A DNA stretch of 56,293 nucleotides from Pelagibacteraceae bacterium AG-333-C14 (GCA_003282485.1 QBZD01000006.1:1-56293); one strand, 5' to 3'; numbered from the stretch's first letter, positions 26,951 to 36,626 are shown. Program-made: numbers and translations. Notes: a model not told the origin generated them from the sequence alone.

Positions 26951-27966
26951 AAAATATAAACAAAATAGTACTCTCCGGAGTTCAACCAACTGGAGGCTTA
27001 CATATCGGTAATTATTTAGGCGCAATAAAAAATTTTGTATCAATGCAGACTGAATATGATTGTTTTTTTTGTGTAGTTGATCTTCATGCAATTACAGTAA
27101 AACAAGATCCAAAGCTTCTTAAAAATAACACTTACGAGGTAGTAGCAACTTATTTAGCTTCAGGAATTGATCCTGTCAAAAGTGTAATTTTTAATCAGAG
27201 TAATGTTTCGTCTCATTCAGAACTGGCTTGGATATTTAATTGCATCACAAGAATGGGCTGGCTCAATAGAATGACACAATTTAAAGATAAGGCAGGCAAA
27301 GATAAAGAGAATGCTAGCTCAGGACTTTTTATTTACCCCAATTTAATGGCTGCCGATATATTACTTTACAAAGCAACACATGTTCCAGTTGGTGATGATC
27401 AAAAGCAGCACTTAGAATTAACAAGAGATATAGCCCAAAAATTTAATCGTGATTATGAATGTGATGGTTTTTTTCCAATTCCTGAACCAATAATAGATAA
27501 AAATATCTCCAGAATAATGTCTCTCAAAAATGGAGAACAAAAAATGAGTAAGTCTGATCCATCAGATTATTCAAGAATCAGTTTAACTGATAGCGCTGAT
27601 CAGATTGAAAAAAAAATAAAAAAGGCTAAAACTACTGACACACCTATGCCAGACAATAATGAGGATGTATCAAAATTACTTGAAGTTAATAACTTATTAA
27701 ATATATTTTCAGGTTTTTCAGAAATAGATAAATCTGAACTAATTGAGAAATATAAAGGACAGAACTTTTCAAATTTTAAAAATAATCTTGCTGAAGTAAT
27801 AATTGAGCACATTAAACCTATATCAAAAGAAATAGATAAATTAATGAGTGATAAAGCTTATTTGAATCAAATAATTTTGAGTGGAGCTGAAAAAGCTTCA
27901 GAGAAAGCGAATGTTACAATTAAAGAAGTATATGATATAGTTGGATTTGTTAGAAATGAGACATAG
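26947..27966 (+). CDS. trpS: Tryptophanyl-tRNA synthetase
   Basis: A 339-residue class Ic aminoacyl-tRNA synthetase. HIGH-type motif GLHIGNYLG (about 18-26), tryptophan-site region MGWLNRMTQFKDKAG, VGDDQKQHLELTRDIA, and KMSKS in QKMSKSDPSD near residue 200. Full length. The order murJ-trpS-uspA-nfuA is a known alphaproteobacterial cluster. Confidence 0.98.
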   Translation: MKNINKIVLSGVQPTGGLHIGNYLGAIKNFVSMQTEYDCFFCVVDLHAITVKQDPKLLKNNTYEVVATYLASGIDPVKSVIFNQSNVSSHSELAWIFNCITRMGWLNRMTQFKDKAGKDKENASSGLFIYPNLMAADILLYKATHVPVGDDQKQHLELTRDIAQKFNRDYECDGFFPIPEPIIDKNISRIMSLKNGEQKMSKSDPSDYSRISLTDSADQIEKKIKKAKTTDTPMPDNNEDVSKLLEVNNLLNIFSGFSEIDKSELIEKYKGQNFSNFKNNLAEVIIEHIKPISKEIDKLMSDKAYLNQIILSGAEKASEKANVTIKEVYDIVGFVRNET

Positions 27967-28432
27967 ATCAAAATTTTTAGTTATAGTAGATGACTCCATT
28001 GAGTTAAGTGTCGCTATCAGATTTGCTGCACAAAGAGCTAAAAATACAAAGGGAGGTATTATCCTATTAAATATCATCGAACAATTTGATCCCCAACAAT
28101 GGCAATCTGTTGAAGAGATTATTCGCCAAGAGGCAACTGATAAAGCTCAAGAAAAATTACAAAAGTGGTCTAAAGTTATTCATGATCTCGTAGACATAGT
28201 TCCTGAAGTTATAATTAAAGAAGGCATTCCAAGCGAAAAAATTATTGAAACACTTGAATCTGATGATGCAATAAGGTTTCTAGTTTTAGCTGCAGCTGAT
28301 GCTGATCAACCAGGTCCACTGGTTACATTATTAGCTGGACAAAAATCAGGTAAACTTCCAGTTCCAATTGTTGTAATACCACAAGGTTTAGAAGATGATG
28401 TTATTGATGATTTGGCATCGAGAGCGAATTAA
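27956..28432 (+). CDS. Universal stress protein, UspA family
   Basis: A 158-residue single-domain Usp fold. N-terminal FLVIVDDSIELSVAIRFAAQRAKNTKGGIILLNIIEQ and C-terminal LVTLLAGQKSGKLPVPIVVIPQG; the G-x9-G-S/T ATP-binding signature is not clear. Role in stress response is only inferred. The frame is open from 27941, but ATG 27956 starts at the family position and overlaps the trpS end by 11 bases. Confidence 0.88.
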   Translation: MRHRSKFLVIVDDSIELSVAIRFAAQRAKNTKGGIILLNIIEQFDPQQWQSVEEIIRQEATDKAQEKLQKWSKVIHDLVDIVPEVIIKEGIPSEKIIETLESDDAIRFLVLAAADADQPGPLVTLLAGQKSGKLPVPIVVIPQGLEDDVIDDLASRAN

Positions 28433-28520
28433 AAACTATTTTTAAATTCAGACACTTAAAAAATAATCACAGGAATTCTTTAAAAAAAATAGAATCTAAC
28501 TATATAAATGGCTACGTAAT

Positions 28521-29081
28521 ATGTTTATACAAACTGAATCAACTCCCAACCCAAACTCTTTGAAGTTTATTTTAGATAATCATAAAATATGCTCTGAGCC
28601 AGTAGAATTTAATGTTGGAGAAGAAAATCTTAACTCAAAGCTTGCTGAAAAGTTACTTAAAATTGATGGAGTTGATAAAATTCTATTTAATAAAAATACT
28701 ATTTCAATTAATAAAAGTAAGTTTACTTGGGATCAATTAAAAGCAACAATTTTACATGAGATTTCTGACTTTATTGACTCAGGTATTCCAATAATGGATT
28801 CAGAGAGTGAGTTTGATGAAATTGAAGAAATTGAATTCGATAAGGCAGACATAGAAGTTGTTAAGAATATTCACAGTATATTAATATCAAAAATTCGACC
28901 TGCTGTTATGCAAGACGGTGGTGATATAAAATTTAAGAAGTATGATGAGGGTATAGTTTCATTAGCTCTTCAAGGAAGCTGTGCTGGTTGTCCTAGCGCA
29001 ACATTAACTTTAAAAAATGGTGTCGAAAATATGCTCAAACATCATATTCCTGAAGTCAAAAAAGTTGAACAAATTATATAG
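28521..29081 (+). CDS. nfuA: NfuA-like Fe-S cluster carrier (NifU family)
   Basis: A 186-residue Fe-S scaffold/carrier. N-terminal Nfu domain (about 1-85, starting MFIQTESTPNPNSLKF, the eukaryote/alphaproteobacterial Nfu1 form) and C-terminal NifU domain (about 105-185) with the cluster-binding CAGC in LQGSCAGCPSATLTLKNGVE. Two such monomers hold one 4Fe-4S cluster for delivery to target proteins. An 88-bp gap separates it from the Usp gene. Confidence 0.95.
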   Translation: MFIQTESTPNPNSLKFILDNHKICSEPVEFNVGEENLNSKLAEKLLKIDGVDKILFNKNTISINKSKFTWDQLKATILHEISDFIDSGIPIMDSESEFDEIEEIEFDKADIEVVKNIHSILISKIRPAVMQDGGDIKFKKYDEGIVSLALQGSCAGCPSATLTLKNGVENMLKHHIPEVKKVEQII

Positions 29082-29086
29082 ATGAT

Positions 29087-30070
29087 ATGAACTTTAAAAA
29101 ATTATTTATTATTAAAGATAATTCTATAATTTTCTTATTTAGGATTTATTATTCAATAGCATTTTTATTTGTTTTCACAACTTTAACTTCTTTAGTTTTT
29201 AGTCAAAATGTCTACGATAAACAAACGAAAGTGTTATATCCAAATACTAACTCTAAAAACGAAAACTTTGATCAAAGTATAGACAAACTTTTTACTGCTA
29301 AGCTTACTGAAGAAAATTATATAAGCAAAGATGTTAATTTAGACTTGATTCTAGAAACAAATTTAGTGCCAAATATCATTATAACTAAACTGCCATCCAG
29401 TATAAAAACACTTAAATCATCGGATAAAAGAAAAACTCTATTTATAAAAATAGCTCTGCCTATTATTATTAAAGAAAATGAAAAACTAGAACTCATGCAT
29501 AATAAAATTAGAAATCTAGGAAATAGAATTGACTTTATTTCTCGTAGTGATGCTGAGTGGCTATCAAGTAAAATGAAAGAATACAAATTAAAAGAATACT
29601 CTATTGATAAACTATTACAAAAAGTTGACAAAATTCCAGTTTCGCTTGCCCTTGCTCAAGCAGCAATAGAGAGTGGATGGGGAACTTCTCGTTTTGCTAT
29701 TGAGGGGAATGCTCTATTTGGACAATATATATGGGATCAAAATAATGATGGAATCGTTCCTGAAAATAGAGATTTAGGTGAAAGTTATAAAATTAAATCA
29801 TTTGCTACCTTAACTGACTCAGTTTCGTCATACATGAAAAATTTAAATACAAATTATCATTACTCTGAGTTCAGATTAAACAGATATATTATGAGAAACC
29901 GTAACCTTCCCTTAGATGGTATTTTACTATCTAATTATTTATATAATTATTCAATTGAAGATGACTATTCAGAGAAAATAAAGAACATAATTAAAACAAA
30001 CAAATTTGAAGACTTTGAGCATCTAAAAATGGAAAAGCAAAATAAAATTAAATTAACTGAAATTATTTAA
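29087..30070 (+). CDS. Bax-like glucosaminidase (peptidoglycan hydrolase)
   Basis: A 327-residue protein with an N-terminal membrane or signal-anchor segment (about 17-38). The C-terminal glucosaminidase domain (about 170-300) has PVSLALAQAAIESGWGTSRFA (likely catalytic Glu), EGNALFGQYIW and the downstream Tyr-rich FATLTDSVSSYMKNLNTN. It resembles E. coli Bax and FlgJ-type N-acetylglucosaminidases that cut peptidoglycan glycan strands. It starts 5 bp after nfuA and ends overlapping the convergent deacetylase gene by 8 bases. Confidence 0.85.
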   Translation: MNFKKLFIIKDNSIIFLFRIYYSIAFLFVFTTLTSLVFSQNVYDKQTKVLYPNTNSKNENFDQSIDKLFTAKLTEENYISKDVNLDLILETNLVPNIIITKLPSSIKTLKSSDKRKTLFIKIALPIIIKENEKLELMHNKIRNLGNRIDFISRSDAEWLSSKMKEYKLKEYSIDKLLQKVDKIPVSLALAQAAIESGWGTSRFAIEGNALFGQYIWDQNNDGIVPENRDLGESYKIKSFATLTDSVSSYMKNLNTNYHYSEFRLNRYIMRNRNLPLDGILLSNYLYNYSIEDDYSEKIKNIIKTNKFEDFEHLKMEKQNKIKLTEII

Positions 30071-31115
30071 CCAAGAACTGATATCCAAACCAGTGCCATT
30101 TGTCATCAATTTTTGACGTACAATTAAGTTTGCCTCTTCCAGACAAAAAATCTTCTTCTAATTTTATTTGAAATTTCAAGGGACTTATTTTTATTATTTC
30201 TTGTGAATTCCAATTTCCACCAGGATTAGAGTAACAATTTAACTCATTATTGTTTAGATCATCAACTAGTGTGAGTTCAATTAATGGACGCTTATTATTT
30301 TTTAAGAACATATCTTCAGGACTAAATTGATCTATCTGTAAGGGAAAAGAATTTACAGCAAACTCAAAACGATCTGATGTGCCAAAATTTTCGTTAAGAG
30401 AAAATCTAGGTAAATAGTAATGATTTTCATAACTTGAAATCACGCCTGAATGCTGACCAAACGCATGGCTAATATTAAGTTCTTTAAGAAGTTCTATAAT
30501 AGCTAAGCTCGTTTCACCATACGGATATGCAAAAAGCTTAGGCACAAATCCAATATTCTTTATAAAGCTTTCGTGTGAATTTAGTAAGTCTTCCTTTACA
30601 TACTTCTTTCTGTTTAATGGCATATGAAGGTGAGTAGAAGTATGTTGACCAATAGAGCCCCCATCCTCGATAAATTGCTTTATTTGCGACCAACTCATAT
30701 ACCCAGCTGTATTACTATCTATAATATCTGTAGAAACAAATAGAGTTACAGGTATTTTGTATTTTTTAAATATGGGCCAAGCATATTCAAAAAAAGATAA
30801 GTAAGCATCATCAACTGAAAAAGCTATGCTTTTCTCATTAAACTTTTCGTCATTTTCTAATTTACTAATAATTTCCTCTAAACTGATTATATCAATATTA
30901 TTTTCAATTATATATTTTATATGCGACTGAAACTGTTCCTTTGTAACACTTGTCGTTGGATATCTATCTTCACCAAATCTATGATACATAAAAGTTGATA
31001 CTCCCATTTCATTTTCTGCAAAGGAAAAACTAGGAATACCCATAAAGCTAATTATAAGGAATAATTTAATCAGGTATTTAGGAAAAAATAACAGAAACTT
31101 ATTCATCAAATCCAT
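30063..31115 (-). CDS. Secreted polysaccharide deacetylase (CE4/NodB fold)
   Basis: A 350-residue exported protein with an N-terminal signal peptide (hydrophobic about 13-30, cleavage near SFSFA). The NodB domain shows motif 1 as AFSVDDAY (metal and catalytic Asp pair), motif 2 as HTSTHLHM (metal His pair) and a motif 3 piece FAYPYGE. It probably removes N- or O-acetyl groups from an envelope polysaccharide; the target is unknown. The start may be the ATG at 31115 or the one three codons on. Convergent with the Bax-like gene. Confidence 0.85.
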   Translation of the reverse strand: MDLMNKFLLFFPKYLIKLFLIISFMGIPSFSFAENEMGVSTFMYHRFGEDRYPTTSVTKEQFQSHIKYIIENNIDIISLEEIISKLENDEKFNEKSIAFSVDDAYLSFFEYAWPIFKKYKIPVTLFVSTDIIDSNTAGYMSWSQIKQFIEDGGSIGQHTSTHLHMPLNRKKYVKEDLLNSHESFIKNIGFVPKLFAYPYGETSLAIIELLKELNISHAFGQHSGVISSYENHYYLPRFSLNENFGTSDRFEFAVNSFPLQIDQFSPEDMFLKNNKRPLIELTLVDDLNNNELNCYSNPGGNWNSQEIIKISPLKFQIKLEEDFLSGRGKLNCTSKIDDKWHWFGYQFLVK

Positions 31116-31147
31116 TTTTTAATCTATATGGTTAAAATATCAACTAT

Positions 31148-31774
31148 ATGTTTCTTTTTTTAGACTTCACAACTGATATGTCATTGACTTTAATTGGAAG
31201 GCATTTCTTTCTAAGCAAAAAGATTAAGTCTAATAAAAATATTTCAGAAATTCTGGTAATTGAAATAGAGAAATTTTTTAATAAAGCAAAAATAAATATA
31301 AAAAAACTTGATACGATTTTTGTTATTACAGGACCTGGTAGTTTTACAGGAATAAGATCTGCTTTAACCTTTGCAAAAACAATTCAGCTTACCAACAATA
31401 CTGATGTAAGAGGAATCTCAAAATTTGAGTATTTGAATTTAATTGCTAACGATGAGAATTTATTTGATTTAAGGACTATACTAATCTTTCATAGAAAGAT
31501 GCAATTTTTCTCTCAGAATTTTAAAGGTAATTTATGTATTTCAAAACCTAAAATAATTAATTTTGAAGTAAATAAGAAAATATTTAACAAAAGAACAAGT
31601 ATAATTTGTGATAATAATATATTAACGAGCTTTGATGACAAAAAATATTTTGAATTATTTAATTCGAATATACACTTTATCGATTATAATACTAAAAAAT
31701 TAAAGATGTTAATTAACAAAAAAAATAAACTTACAAATGATCCAAGACCAGTTTATATCAGTAGTAACTATTAA
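31148..31774 (+). CDS. tsaB: tRNA t6A biosynthesis protein TsaB (divergent)
   Basis: A 208-residue ASKHA-fold protein that partners TsaD in making N6-threonylcarbamoyladenosine at tRNA position 37. The hallmark TGPGSFTGIRSALTFAK is present near residue 63. The rest is poorly conserved and Lys/Ile rich. The usual neighbour rimI is not between it and fur. Divergent from the deacetylase gene with a 32-bp gap. Confidence 0.9.
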   Translation: MFLFLDFTTDMSLTLIGRHFFLSKKIKSNKNISEILVIEIEKFFNKAKINIKKLDTIFVITGPGSFTGIRSALTFAKTIQLTNNTDVRGISKFEYLNLIANDENLFDLRTILIFHRKMQFFSQNFKGNLCISKPKIINFEVNKKIFNKRTSIICDNNILTSFDDKKYFELFNSNIHFIDYNTKKLKMLINKKNKLTNDPRPVYISSNY

Positions 31775-31786
31775 GTTTTGTTTCTT

Positions 31787-32206
31787 ATGATAGATGTAAA
31801 AAAAATGTGTAGTGAAAAAGGTCTAAGAATGACTGAACAGAGAAATACTATAGCTGATGTCATAACCGAGATGAGCGTAGAAGGACACCCTGATGTAAAT
31901 GAAATCTTTTTAAGTGCGAATAAAAAGGATAAAAATATCAGTATTGCGACAGTTTATAGGACAGTTAAACTATTTGAAGAATATGGTGCGATTGAAAAAC
32001 TAGAATTTAAAGATGGCAGATCGCGTTATGAGGCAATTGAAGAAGCCCACCATGACCATCTAATTGATATAGAAACTGGTGAGATACATGAATTCACAAA
32101 TGACGAAATAGAAACTATACAGGCTAGAGTTGCTAGCGAACTCGGTTTCAAACTTGTTGATCATCGTTTAGAGCTTTACGGAGTTAAGAAAAAAAATAAA
32201 AATTAA
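31787..32206 (+). CDS. fur: Fur family metalloregulator (Fur/Mur)
   Basis: A 139-residue regulator. Winged-helix half (about 1-80) with GLRMTEQRNTIADVI and the recognition region SIATVYRTVKLFEEYGAIEKLEF; the dimerisation half has metal ligands in EEAHHDHLIDIETGEIHEF. There are no CxxC structural-zinc motifs, as in many alphaproteobacterial Fur/Mur proteins, some of which sense manganese. A TTG at 31778 is in frame, but ATG 31787 is the better start. Its stop abuts the plsC ATG. Confidence 0.93.
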   Translation: MIDVKKMCSEKGLRMTEQRNTIADVITEMSVEGHPDVNEIFLSANKKDKNISIATVYRTVKLFEEYGAIEKLEFKDGRSRYEAIEEAHHDHLIDIETGEIHEFTNDEIETIQARVASELGFKLVDHRLELYGVKKKNKN

Positions 32207-32983
32207 ATGTCAATCATAAGACTTATTTATACGTTACTATTACTGTCATTTTTTATAATTATATCAATTCCGATTCAAATTTTACTAAATATATTCGCTT
32301 ATAAATTTAAGAATATTTACGCAATATATTTTTATCAAATAATTAAACTTATTACTGGACTAAAAATTACTTATGATAAGAAAAATCATAATCGCAAAAA
32401 AAAAGGAACACTCTATGTAGCAAACCATGTCTCATGGTTTGATATTATTTGCTTAGGTACGTTACTTAATGCAAGGTTCATTGCAAAAAAAGAGGTTTCT
32501 AAAATGGGAATATTTGGCTTTTTAGCGAAGCTAAGCAATACTTTTTTTATTGATAATTCTGATAAAAATAAAATTATTGAATACAATCACATCATTAATC
32601 AAAAACTAAGCCACGGTGAAAATTTTATAATCTTTCCTGAAGGAACAACTTCTGATGGAAATGGAATTAAGCAATTTAAGTCATCAATGTTAGAATGTGC
32701 GTTTGATGAAAAAAATCTAATACATATTCAGCCTATTTCTATATGCTATTCAAGAAAAAATAACTTACCAATGGGACTCTTTTTAAGAAGGCACATATCT
32801 TGGGTCGGTGATACTTCAATGGTTGAGGCAATGATTAATTTTTTAAGCTCTGGGCCTGTTACAGTTGAGCTAGTATTTCATAACGAGCTTAATGCAAGTA
32901 GCTTTAATAATAGAAAAGATTTGACCTATTATTGTGAAGATCAGATACTTCAGGGCATAAATCAAACTCTCAAAATTAGCTAA
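32207..32983 (+). CDS. plsC: 1-acyl-sn-glycerol-3-phosphate acyltransferase (PlsC family)
   Basis: A 258-residue membrane acyltransferase for phosphatidic acid synthesis. N-terminal membrane segment (about 5-30), catalytic HxxxxD in NHVSWFD near residue 74, and the acyl-acceptor motif FPEGTTSDG near 144. It begins immediately after the fur stop and 1 bp separates it from miaB. A lyso-ornithine or other acyltransferase role cannot be ruled out. Confidence 0.9.
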   Translation: MSIIRLIYTLLLLSFFIIISIPIQILLNIFAYKFKNIYAIYFYQIIKLITGLKITYDKKNHNRKKKGTLYVANHVSWFDIICLGTLLNARFIAKKEVSKMGIFGFLAKLSNTFFIDNSDKNKIIEYNHIINQKLSHGENFIIFPEGTTSDGNGIKQFKSSMLECAFDEKNLIHIQPISICYSRKNNLPMGLFLRRHISWVGDTSMVEAMINFLSSGPVTVELVFHNELNASSFNNRKDLTYYCEDQILQGINQTLKIS

Positions 32984-32984
32984 A

Positions 32985-34292
32985 ATGCAAAATCGTTCAT
33001 TTTATGTAAAATCGTATGGCTGTCAGATGAATGTCTATGATAGTCAAAAAATAACTTCAATACTTGAGAGCAAAGGACTAAAAAATAAATTAGACCCTAA
33101 ATCAGCTGATTTAGTAATTTTTAACACATGTAACATTCGTGAAAAGGCAGCACATAAATTATACTCTGATATAGGAAGAGTAAATAAACTGGGATTAAAA
33201 AAAACAATAGCCGTCGTTGGATGTGTAGCTCAGGCTGAAAACTCTGAAATGTTTCGAAAAAATAAATCAATCGATATTATCCTTGGGCCACAAAGCTATC
33301 ATCTCCTTCCAAAGATGCTGGATGATTTAGAAAATAATTTCAAACAAATTAACACTGACTTCATAGTGAATGAAAAGTTCGATTATTTGTCTGAGCAAAT
33401 GAGACCGCAAGGAGTGTCTTCAATGGTAACAATCCAGGAAGGATGTGATAAATTTTGTTCTTTCTGCGTTGTTCCTTACACAAGAGGTCCTGAATATTCT
33501 CGGTCCATTAAATCCATTAGCGATGAAGTAAAATTACTATCCCAAAAAGGAGCAAAAGAGATTGTATTCCTCGGCCAGAACGTCAATGCATATAATGATA
33601 AATCAAGTAATAATGATGCCAAACTATCAGATTTGATCAGAGCAATTAGTGAATTTGATAGCGTTAAAAGAATAAGGTACACGACATCTCATCCAATTAA
33701 TATGGATGAAGAATTAATTCAAGAACACAAAAATAATATGAAGCTAATGCCATTTCTACATTTACCTGTTCAATCTGGTTCAGAATCGATTTTAAAAAAA
33801 ATGAACAGAAAATATGACCCTGATTTTTATCGAAGAACTATCGATAGGTTAAAGAAAGCAAAACCAGATATAGAAATATCATCAGATTTTATTGTTGGGT
33901 ACCCAGGTGAGACAGATCAAGATTTTAATGATACATTAAAACTTATTGATGATATCGAGTTTACACAATCATATTCATTTATTTATAGTTCAAGGCCTGG
34001 AACTAAGTCGTCGACAGAAGCAGACAGCACTCCTATTTCAGTGAAAAAAGAAAGACTCCTAGTGTTACAAGAAAAATTAAAAAAAATTCAATACTCCTTT
34101 AATAATCAGTTTTGTAATAAAACCGTAAAAGTTTTAATTGAGAATCAAAGTTCAAGTAATCCTGAGTATTTCTTTGGAAGAACGCCATTTATGCAATCTG
34201 TTTACATCAAGTCCAATGATTTAGTGCCAGGTCATGAAAAAGATATTAATATTACGTCTTGCAACCATAAGAGTTTATATGGTACTTGTTAA
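32985..34292 (+). CDS. miaB: tRNA-2-methylthio-N6-dimethylallyladenosine synthase MiaB
   Basis: A 435-residue radical-SAM methylthiotransferase acting on i6A37 of tRNA. The N-terminal UPF0004 domain has the cluster cysteines in KSYGCQMNVYDS, FNTCNIREKA and VVGCVAQAE. The radical-SAM motif is CDKFCSFCVVPYTRG near residue 148, followed by the C-terminal TRAM domain (about 365-435). Full length. Its end overlaps the phoH TTG start. Confidence 0.98.
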   Translation: MQNRSFYVKSYGCQMNVYDSQKITSILESKGLKNKLDPKSADLVIFNTCNIREKAAHKLYSDIGRVNKLGLKKTIAVVGCVAQAENSEMFRKNKSIDIILGPQSYHLLPKMLDDLENNFKQINTDFIVNEKFDYLSEQMRPQGVSSMVTIQEGCDKFCSFCVVPYTRGPEYSRSIKSISDEVKLLSQKGAKEIVFLGQNVNAYNDKSSNNDAKLSDLIRAISEFDSVKRIRYTTSHPINMDEELIQEHKNNMKLMPFLHLPVQSGSESILKKMNRKYDPDFYRRTIDRLKKAKPDIEISSDFIVGYPGETDQDFNDTLKLIDDIEFTQSYSFIYSSRPGTKSSTEADSTPISVKKERLLVLQEKLKKIQYSFNNQFCNKTVKVLIENQSSSNPEYFFGRTPFMQSVYIKSNDLVPGHEKDINITSCNHKSLYGTC

Positions 34293-35332
34293 AAATTGAT
34301 TATCCGCTTAATTTGAAAAATAAACAAATAAAACCCATACCCGAAAATCAAAAGGACCTGCCATCAGGATCTTCTATAATAAATATTGATAACTTAGATG
34401 TTGTAGAGATATTTGGAGTTAACAATGAAAATTTAAATTATTTTGAAGATCAGCTTCCCATTAAAGTCTTTCAAAAAGGAAATCAACTAAACATTAAAGG
34501 TGAAAAAAAATACAGAAATATTTTGCGAAATGCAATTTTAAAAACACAACAGGATTTAAAATCTAACAGAAAAGGAAACAATATTAATTTAATGCAGGAG
34601 AATCTAAAAATGCAATCTTTAAATGAAAACGACAAAATAAGAAACTTGACAGTTACCAAGACAGCAAAACTCGATGTCATTGGCAAGAGTAAAATGCAAA
34701 ATCACTATTTAGATATTCTCCAGAAAAAGAAAATTATCTTTGCGGTTGGTCCAGCTGGAACAGGCAAAACATTTTTAGCAGTTGCTGCAGCAGTTTCTCA
34801 ATTATTAGATAATAAATTTGACAGAATAATTCTATCTAGACCAGCAGTGGAAGCTGGAGAAAAACTTGGTTTCTTACCCGGCGATTTAAAAGAAAAGGTA
34901 GATCCTTACTTGAGACCTTTATATGACAGTCTTTATGATCTTATGCCGTCAGATATAGCCTTAAGGAAAATTGAATCTGCCGAAATTGAAATTGCTCCCT
35001 TAGCTTTCATGAGAGGTAGGACATTAAATAATTCCTTTGTAATTTTAGATGAAGCCCAGAACGCAACTCATACGCAAATAAAAATGTTCTTAACCAGGTG
35101 CGGTAAAAATTCTAGAATGGTCGTTACAGGCGATCCATCTCAAATAGACCTAAATAGAAAAAGTGACTCGGGGTTATTAAAATCAGTTAAAATCTTAGAA
35201 AAAATTGACAATATTGAAGTTGTTGAGCTAGGCTCAAAAGATATTGTTAGAGACGAAATGGTCACAAAAATTATAAATGCGTATGATTCATACGATGACC
35301 AAATAAAAGATCTTTTTGATAAATCATCTTAA
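34286..35332 (+). CDS. phoH: PhoH-like ATPase
   Basis: A 348-residue P-loop ATPase with Walker A in AVGPAGTGKTFLA near residue 153, RPAVEAGEKLGFLPGDLKEK, Walker B FVILDEAQNATHTQIKMFLTR, and VTGDPSQIDL. PhoH proteins act in RNA metabolism, often beside ybeY as here; the exact role is unsettled. No ATG is available near the 5' end. TTG at 34286 overlaps the miaB stop and fits the family N-terminus. Confidence 0.94.
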   Translation: MLKIDYPLNLKNKQIKPIPENQKDLPSGSSIINIDNLDVVEIFGVNNENLNYFEDQLPIKVFQKGNQLNIKGEKKYRNILRNAILKTQQDLKSNRKGNNINLMQENLKMQSLNENDKIRNLTVTKTAKLDVIGKSKMQNHYLDILQKKKIIFAVGPAGTGKTFLAVAAAVSQLLDNKFDRIILSRPAVEAGEKLGFLPGDLKEKVDPYLRPLYDSLYDLMPSDIALRKIESAEIEIAPLAFMRGRTLNNSFVILDEAQNATHTQIKMFLTRCGKNSRMVVTGDPSQIDLNRKSDSGLLKSVKILEKIDNIEVVELGSKDIVRDEMVTKIINAYDSYDDQIKDLFDKSS

Positions 35333-35337
35333 CCTTT

Positions 35338-35787
35338 ATGGTGGAAATTAGTTACAATATAAAAAGTCTAGAGTGGAATAAAAATTTGCCTTCCTATAAA
35401 AAATGTATCTCTAATTCTGTTAACCAGATATTTAAAATAATAAAATTTTCTTCTAATAACGAAATCTCTATTAGTTTTCTTCTTACATCAAATAGTGAGA
35501 TAAAACTTTTAAACCAAAAATATAGAAATAAAAATAAACCTACAAATGTTTTATCATTTCCAATGAATGAGAAGATTGAAAATAAAAATTATTTGGGAGA
35601 TGTTGTCATCTCTTGTGAAAAAATTATTGATGAATCTTATGAACAAAATATAAAAAAATATAAATATTTATCAAAGATGACCATACATGGCGTGCTTCAC
35701 TTATTAGGATACAAACATGATACTGACAGCCAATTTAATAAAATGAATTCAATTGAAAAAAATATACTTGAAGAAATTTATAAATAA
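35338..35787 (+). CDS. ybeY: Endoribonuclease YbeY
   Basis: A 149-residue metal-dependent RNase for 16S rRNA 3' maturation and ribosome quality control. The zinc motif HGVLHLLGYKHDTD (H-x3-H-x5-H) is at about residues 118-131, preceded by NVLSFPM and GDVVIS. The ATG is 5 bp after phoH; the corC ATG is 2 bp downstream. Confidence 0.96.
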   Translation: MVEISYNIKSLEWNKNLPSYKKCISNSVNQIFKIIKFSSNNEISISFLLTSNSEIKLLNQKYRNKNKPTNVLSFPMNEKIENKNYLGDVVISCEKIIDESYEQNIKKYKYLSKMTIHGVLHLLGYKHDTDSQFNKMNSIEKNILEEIYK

Positions 35788-35789
35788 AC

Positions 35790-36620
35790 ATGTTTAAAAA
35801 CTTAATAAATAGATTATTTCCAAGAAAAGAAATTAATGGCGAATCCCTTAAGGAAAGTATTGAAACAGTTCTAGAGTCTTCGCAAAAAGGCACCGAAAGT
35901 ATTTCAAAGCAAGAGAGATTGATGCTTTTAAATATTCTAAAAATTGATGAGATAAGAACAATAGACATCATGATCCCAAGAGCTGACATTGGAGCAGTCG
36001 AGGTGAATGATAGCTTTGAAAAAGTATTAGAAATATTTATTAAAGAGTCTCATTCCAGAGTTCCAGTATATGAAAATAATTTAGATAATATCATTGGGAT
36101 GATACATATAAAAGATTTAGTTAAATATCAAAATGAGGGCCGAAAAGAAGAAAAATTTTTGGATATTATTAAAAGAGAAGTTTTGGAAATTCCCCCCTCA
36201 ATGCCAGTTTTAGATCTTCTATTAAAAATGCAAATCACACAACTACATATGGGAATAGTAATTGACGAGTATGGTTGTACGGACGGTTTAGTTACGATTG
36301 AGGATGTAATAGAGGAAGTAATTGGAGAAATTGAAGATGAACATGATGAGAAAAATTTGCCAATGTTAATCAAAACTTCTACCAATACAATTGAAGCAAG
36401 TGCAAGAGTTGAAATAGATGAACTTCAAAAAATAACAAACATAAATTTCCTATCCAACGAAAACAGCGATGATATTGATACTTTAGGAGGCTTAATATTT
36501 TCTATAGCTGGACGAGTTCCTCAAAGGGGAGAAATTATTAAACATAGTTCAGGCGTGACCTTTGAAATCAATGATGCTGATCCAATGAAAATAAAATCAG
36601 TTAAAATAAAAATCATATAA
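35790..36620 (+). CDS. corC: CorC/HlyC-type CBS-domain protein
   Basis: A 276-residue cytoplasmic CorC-like protein without a membrane domain. Two CBS domains at about 55-175 (TIDIMIPRADIGAVEV, MGIVIDEYGCTDGLVTIEDVIEEVIGEIEDEHD) and a CorC_HlyC transporter-associated domain about 190-276 (DIDTLGGLIFSIAGRVPQRGE). Related proteins take part in Mg/Co handling. ybeY-corC-lnt order is widely conserved. Confidence 0.93.
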   Translation: MFKNLINRLFPRKEINGESLKESIETVLESSQKGTESISKQERLMLLNILKIDEIRTIDIMIPRADIGAVEVNDSFEKVLEIFIKESHSRVPVYENNLDNIIGMIHIKDLVKYQNEGRKEEKFLDIIKREVLEIPPSMPVLDLLLKMQITQLHMGIVIDEYGCTDGLVTIEDVIEEVIGEIEDEHDEKNLPMLIKTSTNTIEASARVEIDELQKITNINFLSNENSDDIDTLGGLIFSIAGRVPQRGEIIKHSSGVTFEINDADPMKIKSVKIKII

Positions 36621-36626
36621 TAGCGG

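Noticed and set aside
29317-29631. 104-codon minus-strand frame inside the Bax-like gene
   Set aside because: Composition is that of reverse-complemented Lys/Ile-rich coding sequence; no start signal or domain.
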